From contig JAAYWN010000012.1 of the NCBI GenBank assembly GCA_012516665.1, forward strand, positions 1 to 47,459: 47,459 nucleotides of DNA, in the 5' to 3' direction. The position numbers and the translations under genes were made by a program. Below, in pieces: positions 37,685-46,314 of this stretch (its first letter is position 1; each line of letters begins with the position of its first letter). Below the pieces are notes generated by a model. That model worked only from the letters and a program-made list of their open reading frames with translations. It was not told the DNA's origin and did no database searches. Source of the DNA: Erysipelotrichaceae bacterium (GTDB lineage: Bacteria > Bacillota_I > Bacilli_A > Erysipelotrichales > Erysipelotrichaceae).

Positions 37685-39499
37685 TTACAGCAAATGCTCT
37701 GTTTCAAATGATGCAATTTCACTCACCGATGGCTGATATCCAGTAACGCCCTCCCCTGTATTCGGATGGAAATGTGAATATACCATATCACCGGCAAACA
37801 GCGTGCATAGGATGAGTGCAAGCGGAATGATCACCTTCTGCGGGATCTTAGATAGAATAGTATCAATGGTCGGTCCAAGGAAATAAATAAAGATCATACC
37901 GCCGACCGCAAAGACGAAGAGCCCCTCAGCACAGATACGTCCATCAAGATTCAGGAAGTATCCTGTATAGTCCCACCAGCGCATACCGTACATCATCTCC
38001 ATTGCCCATGAAGTCGCAAATTCAATGATGCCGCTGACGATCACTGCACCGATTGCTTCCAGCATCGGGTTCTTGCGCATTGAGCTCAGCAGGATCATGA
38101 TCATCATCGCACCGGTGCCATAGATCGGGATCCATGGTCCAAAGAGATAGCCGCGATTGACAAAGCCACCCGTATTGACTAAATACAAGCTCACTTCCCA
38201 GATCCATCCCACAAAGGAAATGATAAAGAACATCATGATCAATGACCATATCGTATAGCTTCTGAGAAACTGAAAATTCAGCACAGCTTTTTTCTTCTGC
38301 TTCCACAGAGGATTCAGCCGCATCGGATAGCAGTTTCCTTCTTCGGCATCCAGATCATTCTGATTCTGGTATCGCATATTCTCGATCTTCTGGTAGGCAT
38401 TCTTTTCCTGCACCGAACCGAGCCAGATACCGAAGGTATTGCTCATGAACTGCTGTGCTTTGGTCAGCGGAACAGTATTCTGCTGAATATACGCAGCCTT
38501 TTCGACCGTATCCGCATAGGTCTGGGCCAGAAGATCTTTCTCTGCCGTGCCATAGAGATATGCATCGTTCAGTTGTTCAGCAGAAGCAATGGAAGCATCT
38601 TTTGCCTTCATTCTCAGGTCCGCATAATATTCGGTATATACCGCTGTCTCATAGGCATTGAAATAGAAAATATCCGATATGCCGAAGGTAAAGATCGATA
38701 CCAGATACCAGCCGATAAAGCTGACATCGAGCTTAAAGCATTCCCATTTATGTCCATTCATCATTTTTCTTGACAGGGTGATAGCTTCATTTGGCTTGAT
38801 ATCAGGATCCTCGGCCAAAATATAGTCAGTCATAATATAAGAATAATGCTTGATCACGCCGCCGATGATCGTCAATGTCCAGAAGAACAGATAGATGTTC
38901 TCCAGCATGATGCCCAGCGCTGCCCTGGCCCATCTGCCCACCGAACGAAAGTAGCCGATATGTGAAAGCGGGACTTTCTGATAGGAACGTGCTTCCAAAA
39001 AAAGTCTGCGCAGAACAGCCCGGAAGATCCCGACGACAAAGATACTGAAGGCTAAAGTAACAGCTAGGTAAATCAAAATGAACAGTACGGTTGCAATACT
39101 GCTGGACTTGGTGATCGACTGGAGCGCCTTGATCAGCATGACATAGACCTTGCCGGAAGATACCGTATTGACGACCTTGGCCAGAATACCTTCTGTATGT
39201 CCCAGGGAATCTGTATCTTTTGTATTTTTCTGCAGACTGTCAATGACCGTCTGCGCCGTCTCATCTCCCTGTTCTACCCGATTTTCAAGAATATCTGTCA
39301 GGACATCCGAAGCACTGGTGCTGCTTTCCTGCAGGACACTGCTTGTTTCTGATGTCGGCTGATCCAGATTCTGAATAGGATTGGAACTGGAAAATTCACT
39401 GCCCAATAAAGATGCTGCCAAACATAGCATGATCAGCAGAAAGTAATGTTTCTTAACTGTCTGATGCGCCGCCTTTTTCCAATCTTTCCGTGTCCTCAT
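37685..39499 (-). CDS. DUF975-like membrane protein fused to a CmpB-type putative ABC permease domain
   Basis: N-half DUF975-like (SHIGYFRSVGRWARAALGIMLENIYLF...); C-half SFVGWIWEVSLYLVNTGGFVNRGYLFGPWIPIYGTGAMMI...EFATSWAMEMMYGMRWWDYTGYFLNLDGRIC. Confidence 0.85.
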   Translation of the reverse strand: MRTRKDWKKAAHQTVKKHYFLLIMLCLAASLLGSEFSSSNPIQNLDQPTSETSSVLQESSTSASDVLTDILENRVEQGDETAQTVIDSLQKNTKDTDSLGHTEGILAKVVNTVSSGKVYVMLIKALQSITKSSSIATVLFILIYLAVTLAFSIFVVGIFRAVLRRLFLEARSYQKVPLSHIGYFRSVGRWARAALGIMLENIYLFFWTLTIIGGVIKHYSYIMTDYILAEDPDIKPNEAITLSRKMMNGHKWECFKLDVSFIGWYLVSIFTFGISDIFYFNAYETAVYTEYYADLRMKAKDASIASAEQLNDAYLYGTAEKDLLAQTYADTVEKAAYIQQNTVPLTKAQQFMSNTFGIWLGSVQEKNAYQKIENMRYQNQNDLDAEEGNCYPMRLNPLWKQKKKAVLNFQFLRSYTIWSLIMMFFIISFVGWIWEVSLYLVNTGGFVNRGYLFGPWIPIYGTGAMMIMILLSSMRKNPMLEAIGAVIVSGIIEFATSWAMEMMYGMRWWDYTGYFLNLDGRICAEGLFVFAVGGMIFIYFLGPTIDTILSKIPQKVIIPLALILCTLFAGDMVYSHFHPNTGEGVTGYQPSVSEIASFETEHLL

Positions 39500-39517
39500 T
39501 ATTATTTTTCCCCTTCG

Positions 39518-40708
39518 TCAATAGTTCAGATTGATCACAGTGATCTCGCTCTTTGTACCGATCCGCAGAGGCGGTCCATAATAGCCAACGCCCGAAGTAA
39601 CAATGGTATCCATGCCTTGGATCATTTTTTCACCGCAGGAATTTTCATACATGAGCGAGACCAGGAGATTGCCTGGAAAGATCTGGCCATCATGCGTATG
39701 TCCGCACAAGGCAAGATCTGCACCGTATTCTGCCATTTCTTCAAAGTCCTTCGGCTCATGCTGAAGAACTACGACCGGTCTATCCGGACTGACTTGGCTC
39801 ATAACATCCTTCGTTGACTCTCTGTCTTCCGTACCATCGCCAGCCTTCTCACGGTCTTTGCGTCCAACGATCTGGATGCCATTGACGGTGGCCGTCTCAT
39901 CTTCCAGCATGGTGATATTCGCATCCTTCATGAACTGGGCCATATCTTCCGAACGGAAAGCCTGGGAAGGAGGTGTCAAAGCAAAACCGCACAGCAGCGG
40001 TTCAACGACATCATGATTGCCCCATACACCATAGACACCGTATTTTGTCTGGATCCCAGAAAGGATCTGTGCCTGCCGATCAGGATCCGTCAATCCGTCA
40101 TACGTACTGTTGAAGATATCCCCCGCCGATCAGCACAAGATCCGCATCCTGTTCATTGATCTTCTGTACCATATCTTCCAATTGTGAGATAGAACTGTTG
40201 ACACCTAAATGCAGGTCGGCAATCAGTACGATCTTCATCTTCCCATGTTCGCTGAATGCGCTCTCATCCAATGAGACGGTGTAGTTCGAAGTATAGATCG
40301 TATGCGCTGTATATGTCCCATAGACATTCATGCCAATGGAAATGACAAGGCAGACGATCAATGAGATCAGCGCATGCTTTGCACTCAGCTCTTTCTTCCG
40401 GCTGCATAGACGACAGATCTGAAAGATCAGAAGCGCTGCCATATAGATCAGAATAAAGCCAGCCAGATATTAGCGAATCCCTGCAGCTGATTCCGGAAAG
40501 CACCAGCCTGCGACCAATTGATCGCTATGACCGGAATGATCCCCATCAGTGCCAAAAAGACAGCAGACAGTACCGCCGGCCATTTCTTGGCAATGATTCG
40601 TTTCATTAAAACAACTGTCTGCCAGATTGCATATGCATTCAGCAGAACATAGAGCAGATAGATCACCCAAGCGCTCATAAATTTTCCTCGCTTCAAATAT
40701 AGGTACAT
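39518..40708 (-). pseudogene. Calcineurin-like metallophosphoesterase with N-terminal TM region, interrupted by two frameshifts
   Basis: ORFs 40448..40708, 40098..40442 and 39518..40093 together rebuild one protein: TM helices, ADLHLG, LIGGD(IFNSTYDGL)TDPDRQ, WGNHDV, LCGHTHDGQ. Outer segments share a frame and the middle is shifted. Confidence 0.85.
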
Positions 40709-40868
40709 TATACCCTTCGCTTTCTTCGATCAAAAGGGAAAGCTCATTTTTCAGCCTGTCAGATAAGATTATCGATTGTCCCTGATCTGCCGTATGTTAA
40801 TTTGCGTTGCTTGCAGCAATGCACAGCTGTCATCTATCATGGGAGCACAGACAGAGGAGATATATGCC

Positions 40869-41378
40869 ATGCTGAGCGAAAATATCAGATCCGTCAGAAG
40901 ATCAAAGGGACTGTCGCAGGAAGAACTTGCCGTCAAGCTTCATGTCGTGCGCCAGACCATATCAAAATGGGAACAGGGATTATCCGTTCCCGATGCACAA
41001 ATGCTGATTTCCTTAGCTGAGGTCTTTGAGATTCCTGTAAGTACACTGTTAGGAGAACCAATAGCTGCATCGCATACAGATGACCTGAAAGCAATTTCCG
41101 AAAAACTGGAAGTCATCAATCTGCAGCTTTCACAGAGAAAAGCAGAAAGACAAAATGCCTTTCATTGGGCCTTCCTCTCACTGTGTGCTGTGATCATCAT
41201 CATTGCAGCGATCCTGATCGCTCTTGGTAGTCCTTATCTGAGCTGGAATTTTGCTGATCCGGAAATGACCGCTGCCGGAACACTGCTGCATGCCTTTGAA
41301 TGGCTGTTTTCCAGAAGTGCGCCTATTCTTCTGATGGGCGGGATCATCGGAGCTGTGAAGACAAGAAAGAAAGAATAG
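40869..41378 (+). CDS. XRE-family HTH regulator with C-terminal TM segments
   Basis: MLSENIRSVRRSKGLSQEELAVKLHVVRQTISKWEQGLSVPDAQMLISLAEVFEIPVSTLLG, then two hydrophobic segments; start preceded by AGAGGAG. Confidence 0.9.
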   Translation: MLSENIRSVRRSKGLSQEELAVKLHVVRQTISKWEQGLSVPDAQMLISLAEVFEIPVSTLLGEPIAASHTDDLKAISEKLEVINLQLSQRKAERQNAFHWAFLSLCAVIIIIAAILIALGSPYLSWNFADPEMTAAGTLLHAFEWLFSRSAPILLMGGIIGAVKTRKKE

Positions 41379-41418
41379 AATGGTGTACCTGATCATTCCA
41401 GCTCAGAACACGGCAGTA

Positions 41419-41453
41419 TAAAAAAGAATGCATGCATACTGTCCTGCATTCTC
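41419..41453 (-). terminator. Terminator downstream of the 41463..42125 gene
   Basis: GAATGCAggacagtaTGCATGCATTCTTTTTT on the minus strand. Confidence 0.65.
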
Positions 41454-41462
41454 CTAGATCAT

Positions 41463-42125
41463 TTATTTCTGATGACGGATCGCCCAGTCATAGAAGAAAG
41501 AGCCCGTATTGCCTCTTTCAGGATAGGCCGTATCCGGTACATCCAGTACATATTTTCCGCAGCAGTTGATCACCTGCGCACCGCACGGATGATTCCGTAC
41601 ACGCTGGAAATCGCCGTAGTTCTGATGGACATGGCCATACAGCATATATTTCGGCTGATAGGCATTCAGCAGTGCATTGAAGCAGGCAAAGCCATGGTGA
41701 GGCAGATCTTCCTGATCGCCATAATTCTCTGCCGGTGCATGGCTCAGCAGAATATCAAAGCCATTGGTAAAAGAGAACGTGCCTTTCAGCCGACGGATCC
41801 GTTTTGCCATCTCCGCTTCACTGTACATATCGGCACGATTGCCGTAGCGCATAGAACCGCCTAAGCCAAGGATGCGCAGCCCTTTGAAGTTATAGACCTG
41901 ATCATCAATATCAATGCAGCCCAGCGGCGGTTTCTGGTCATATTTTGTATCATGATTGCCGCGCACATACAGCAGCGGAAGATTGCTCATCGTTGTTAAG
42001 AATTCCAAATACGTCGGATCCAGATCACCGCAGGAAAGGATCAGATCGATCCCCTTCAGTTTTTCCGGTGTGTAATAATCCCATAGACCAAGATCTTCCT
42101 GATCGGATAGACATAGAATTTTCAT
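41463..42125 (-). CDS. Metallophosphoesterase (calcineurin-like)
   Basis: ILCLSDQEDLGLWDYY...LILSCGDLDPTYLEFL...YVRGNHDTKY...LSHAPAENYGD...YGHVHQNYG. Confidence 0.9.
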   Translation of the reverse strand: MKILCLSDQEDLGLWDYYTPEKLKGIDLILSCGDLDPTYLEFLTTMSNLPLLYVRGNHDTKYDQKPPLGCIDIDDQVYNFKGLRILGLGGSMRYGNRADMYSEAEMAKRIRRLKGTFSFTNGFDILLSHAPAENYGDQEDLPHHGFACFNALLNAYQPKYMLYGHVHQNYGDFQRVRNHPCGAQVINCCGKYVLDVPDTAYPERGNTGSFFYDWAIRHQK

Positions 42126-44035
42126 CGTTCCTGTGTCCCTTTGATACCGCTCATGATAGTCATGCGCTTCATATCATCTTTCAATTCTCCAGCGAATGGG
42201 ATTGATCCGATCACATTGTGATTCAGCCAATCCATCGCAATGATATCTTTGCTGGCAAGGCGCTCCGTTCCGGCATCCTGGATCTTTTCCGTCTGACTGT
42301 GCAGTTCTCCTTCAAAAGGATTCCATGCATTCTGGATCAATAAACGCTTATAAATATCTGCATCTTTTCTGATCATCCAATTCAGGGAAGGATCCATTGT
42401 CAAATCGATCACCCCAGCATCCATGCCCCACCAGCAGTTCAGTGCCTTGCCATTGGAAGCATAGCGAGCCTGATCCCATTGCCGTTCAAGGATCATCTGT
42501 ATGATCTTTTCATAGTAGCAGTCCCAATGCCACAATGGTGCAGCCAAGACAGTTTCTCCCTGTTCCGTGATCTGATGAATGCCATGCACCGGCCGTGCAT
42601 CTTTTTCATCCTGCCAATGCGGGCCGGCATAGATATGCACATTTTCTTCGGCAAAGTACTGGCTCCAATGCCCATCTTTTTTTCCTGACCACGCCAAATA
42701 GATCTGCGCCTGCGGATCGACCAAAGAAGCGCCGATCGCAAAAGCATTGATCTCTGAAAGTCTGCCATAGACAGGCGCATTGGCCACATATCCGATCTTA
42801 TGATTGTCGGAAAGCTTCGCAGCGATCCGGCCTAACAGGAACATCACTTCATACATCCGTCCGAAGTAGCCGATGACCGATTGATGATTCAGATAAATAC
42901 TGCAGTTGAAGAAACGCACCTGCGGATATTTCAAAGCAGCCCGCAGCGTATCTGTCATCAATTCACGCCGGGTCGTGAAGACGGCATCATAATTCTTTAC
43001 TTCATCCCCAATGCGCATGGGATTGTCACTGCCCGCAGCCGCGATCTTTTTTTCGGTATGGACAATGCCGGCATATTTCTTTTCAATGTCCAGCCGTCCG
43101 CGCTCATGCGCCTGTTCCCAAGAATCCGTTTCCGGATCCCGTCCATAAATGAACAGCACCTGCAGCGGATGATTCTCATTGTACAGAGAACCTAAAGAGA
43201 AGAAGTTCTTTTTATCTTCCTTCATTGGTTCTTTGATCAAGGATACTTTCACGGCTTTGGTCTCCAGCAGCACTTCTTTCCATACAGCATCCAAGCGTTC
43301 TTCGATATCATCGCGGCTGCGGTCCAGCAGGGAATCAAAACGATAGACCTGCAGATACAGCAGGAATGCATCGCCAGCCGTAATGGGGAGCTTATCGCCG
43401 CCCTTCTTTTCAAAGACACTGTAAAAGCGGAAAAAAGATCCGCGGATGATATTGATGAAATCCAGATCCCATTTCTTTGTCAGATCATGATTGACCATGG
43501 AGGCAAAGCGATGATAGGATCCGTGCTGGGTAAAAACAATGTCATAGATAGGTGCACAGGCATAGAATTCCAAAAATTCCTGATACATCAGATACTCTGG
43601 ATCCTCTGATCTCTTCGGCAGGATCCTGGTGATATCTGCCTCAATAGAAGGAACATCCAGATATTTCAATACCGAGACACGCTTATTGCCTTCCTGCACA
43701 TAAAAGTGCAGCATATATTCATAGACCTGGATCGGATCCCGGATCCCTTCTTCGATCTGGGCATCATACAGATGCGCCCACTTTTCGGATAATTCCGTAT
43801 GTTCTGCCATGATCGGCATAAAACTGCAGGAAAAAGCATTGGCCCTGCTCTTATTCTTGGTGCCAACGATCATCCGCAGAGGAATCTCCTGTACCCCAAC
43901 ATGTTCCCTCAGCAGGCTGTCCGCTTCCGGCAGGATCTCATCTAAGACAGGCAGATATGGATCTCTGCCTTCATTCCGGGCCCGACGGATTGCTTTCTCG
44001 CCAAGCTTTCTTGCTTTCACATATTCTTCGTTCAT
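42122..44035 (-). CDS. Soluble ParB-like/BMP (PnrA-like) domain protein
   Basis: No signal peptide. N-terminal ParB/Srx-like YVQEGNKRVSVLKYLDVPSIEADI; C-terminal BMP-like GYVANAPVYGRLSEINAFAIGASLVDPQAQIYLAWSG. Confidence 0.7.
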   Translation of the reverse strand: MNEEYVKARKLGEKAIRRARNEGRDPYLPVLDEILPEADSLLREHVGVQEIPLRMIVGTKNKSRANAFSCSFMPIMAEHTELSEKWAHLYDAQIEEGIRDPIQVYEYMLHFYVQEGNKRVSVLKYLDVPSIEADITRILPKRSEDPEYLMYQEFLEFYACAPIYDIVFTQHGSYHRFASMVNHDLTKKWDLDFINIIRGSFFRFYSVFEKKGGDKLPITAGDAFLLYLQVYRFDSLLDRSRDDIEERLDAVWKEVLLETKAVKVSLIKEPMKEDKKNFFSLGSLYNENHPLQVLFIYGRDPETDSWEQAHERGRLDIEKKYAGIVHTEKKIAAAGSDNPMRIGDEVKNYDAVFTTRRELMTDTLRAALKYPQVRFFNCSIYLNHQSVIGYFGRMYEVMFLLGRIAAKLSDNHKIGYVANAPVYGRLSEINAFAIGASLVDPQAQIYLAWSGKKDGHWSQYFAEENVHIYAGPHWQDEKDARPVHGIHQITEQGETVLAAPLWHWDCYYEKIIQMILERQWDQARYASNGKALNCWWGMDAGVIDLTMDPSLNWMIRKDADIYKRLLIQNAWNPFEGELHSQTEKIQDAGTERLASKDIIAMDWLNHNVIGSIPFAGELKDDMKRMTIMSGIKGTQER

Positions 44036-44124
44036 AAATATATTCTACCGCAGATCATGCATTCTCATGCTCAGATTTGACGCATTTGATATAATAGTAT
44101 GGCACGAAGGAAGAAGGAAAAGAT

Positions 44125-45183
44125 ATGACAAAAGTAGACGTAATATCAGGTTTTCTTGGAGCTGGTAAGACGACTCTGATACAGAAACTGATCAAAGATG
44201 TATTTGCTGGGCAGAAGGTCGTCCTGGTAGAAAATGAATTCGGTGAGATCGGCATTGACGGAGGCTTCTTAAAAGAAGCAGGCATTGTGATCAATGAAGT
44301 CAACGGCGGATGCATCTGCTGCACACTGAAGGGAGACTTCCAGGCAGCGCTGAAGAAGGTCGTAACGGAATATCATCCAGACCGGATCGTGATCGAGCCA
44401 TCCGGTGTCGGCAAGCTCTCGGATATCTTGAAGATCGTAAAGTCGGTCGAAGGATTGGAACTGAACAGCTACAGTGCTGTTGTGGATGCGAAAAGATGCA
44501 GGATCTATCACAAGAACTTCAAAGAATTCTTTGATGATCAGATCGCTACTGCGACCTGCGTGATCCTGTCCAAGACACAGATGGCCGATGAAGCTGTGAT
44601 CCAGGAGGATCTTGATATCATTCATGAACTGAATGCCAAGGCAAGAGTCATCACCACACCTTGGGATGATCTGAACGGCACTTCGATCTTTGCGGCCATG
44701 GAAGGGTCCTCTTCTGGTTTTCCTGAAGGCTTAGGAGAATTGGAAATGGATGACGACGATGACGATGATGACGATCACGATGAACATGAACACCATCATG
44801 AACATGGCGGTGCCGAAGAACAGGTCAATGCTGGCTTAGCTGAAGGCAATCACATTCATTTGGGCGGTGAAGATGAACATGAACATCATCATCACCATCA
44901 TGAAGACGAAGTAGATGCCGATGATGTCTTTGATTCTATTGGTGTTGAAACGATCAATCAGTACAGTGAAGCAGAGATCAAAGCTGCTTTGGCTGGACTT
45001 GGTGAGAACATTGTCCGGGCCAAGGGCATTGTCCCTAGTACAGATGGTTCTTGGCTGTTCTTTGACTATGTCCCAGGCGATACCGATATCCGTCCAGGTG
45101 CACCTGCCTATACAGGTCTGATCACAGTCATTGGTGAACATGTCGACGTTGAGCAGATCAAGCAGCTCTTCAAGGTAAAGTAA
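44125..45183 (+). CDS. CobW/COG0523-family GTPase (putative metal chaperone) with His/Asp-rich region
   Basis: SGFLGAGKTTLIQKL Walker A; NEVNGGCICCTLKGDF (CxCC); DDDDDDDDDHDEHEHHHEHGG and HEHHHHHHEDE metal-binding stretches. Confidence 0.93.
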   Translation: MTKVDVISGFLGAGKTTLIQKLIKDVFAGQKVVLVENEFGEIGIDGGFLKEAGIVINEVNGGCICCTLKGDFQAALKKVVTEYHPDRIVIEPSGVGKLSDILKIVKSVEGLELNSYSAVVDAKRCRIYHKNFKEFFDDQIATATCVILSKTQMADEAVIQEDLDIIHELNAKARVITTPWDDLNGTSIFAAMEGSSSGFPEGLGELEMDDDDDDDDDHDEHEHHHEHGGAEEQVNAGLAEGNHIHLGGEDEHEHHHHHHEDEVDADDVFDSIGVETINQYSEAEIKAALAGLGENIVRAKGIVPSTDGSWLFFDYVPGDTDIRPGAPAYTGLITVIGEHVDVEQIKQLFKVK

Positions 45184-46125
45184 ATGGCATCCCCTGTCTA
45201 TGTATTTACGGGCTTTCTGGATGCCGGAAAGACAACCCTGATCAAAGATACATTGAATGATCCGCAGTTCATGGAAGGTGTTTCCAGGACACTGATCATC
45301 TGTCTTGAACAGGGTGAGGTCTCCTATAATGAAAAATGGCTGGAAGAATATCATACGAACATCGAATATATTGATGACGTATCTAGTTTGACTGCCGAGA
45401 AAATGCATGAACTGGATACGATCTATCATCCTTCGCAGGTCTTCATTGAATGGAACGGAACGGTAGCTCTGCCTGATCTGATCCTGAATCAGATGCCTGA
45501 TTTCTGGCCTCTGGTGCAGATCCTGACACCGGTAGATGCAGAGACCTTCTCAAGCTTCATGGGCCCTCTGCGCCAGATGATGTATGAACAGATCCGCTAC
45601 TCCGATACGGTCATATGCAACCGCTGCACCGCGGATACTTCCGGCTCCATGCTGCGGGGAAATATCAAAGCGATCAACCGCCGGGCCCAGATCTACTATG
45701 AAGGAAGCTTCGGCGAACCGGTAGAACTGAAAGACGGAGGTCTGCCGTTTGACATCAGCGCAGATGTCATCGACATCAAGGATGATGACTACGGTCTCTG
45801 GTATATGGATGCCGTTGAAGATCCAAAGAAATATGATGGCAAAGAGATCATTCTGCGCGGATACTATGCAGATGATATTCCCGGATATAAACAGACGTTC
45901 ATTATGGGACGCCAGGCCATGGTATGCTGTGCCAATGACACTTCTCTCTGCGGGATCACGGTGACCAACGTCAAGATCTGGGAAATGAAAAAAGGCGATT
46001 GGCTGGAAGTCCAAGGCAAATTAAAGGCCATCCCGATGGAGAATGGCGGCGAGACCGTTGTCCTGTATGCATCAAAAGTTGCGCGGTACCAGAAACCGGC
46101 AGAAGAATTCGTTACTTTCTCATAA
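45184..46125 (+). CDS. COG0523-like GTPase lacking CxCC, with DUF1980/TIGR03943-like C-terminal domain
   Basis: TGFLDAGKTTLIKDTL Walker A; no GCxCC; C-terminus DPKKYDGKEIILRGYYADD...FIMGRQAMVCCANDTSLCGITV...WLEVQGKL resembles the DUF1980 C-domain. Confidence 0.8.
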   Translation: MASPVYVFTGFLDAGKTTLIKDTLNDPQFMEGVSRTLIICLEQGEVSYNEKWLEEYHTNIEYIDDVSSLTAEKMHELDTIYHPSQVFIEWNGTVALPDLILNQMPDFWPLVQILTPVDAETFSSFMGPLRQMMYEQIRYSDTVICNRCTADTSGSMLRGNIKAINRRAQIYYEGSFGEPVELKDGGLPFDISADVIDIKDDDYGLWYMDAVEDPKKYDGKEIILRGYYADDIPGYKQTFIMGRQAMVCCANDTSLCGITVTNVKIWEMKKGDWLEVQGKLKAIPMENGGETVVLYASKVARYQKPAEEFVTFS

Positions 46126-46172
46126 TAAATTGTTCAGAAGCGCCATATTCCGAAATGAATATTACGTTTTAT

Positions 46173-46260
46173 ATACAATCAAGGGATTTATTTTCATACA
46201 TTTGAAGGATTTTTTTCGTTATAATTGAAGGATTTTTTTCATACATTTGAAGGATAAATG
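46173..46260. repeat. Imperfect tandem repeats, 4 units of about 22-23 bp
   Basis: atacaatcaagggatttattttc / atacatttgaaggatttttttc / gttataattgaaggatttttttc / atacatttgaaggataaatg. Confidence 0.85.
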
Positions 46261-46314
46261 ATGGACGGCAGTTCATAAAAGCGCTATTATAAAGAAGAAA
46301 TGGAGGGTCCTGAA

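Noticed and set aside
44748-44925. GATGACGAC.../CATCATCAC... low-complexity DNA as a repeat or microsatellite element
   Set aside because: It is the in-frame Asp/His-rich metal-binding segment of the COG0523 GTPase, so coding constraint explains it. Antisense ORF 44836..45429 is a by-product.
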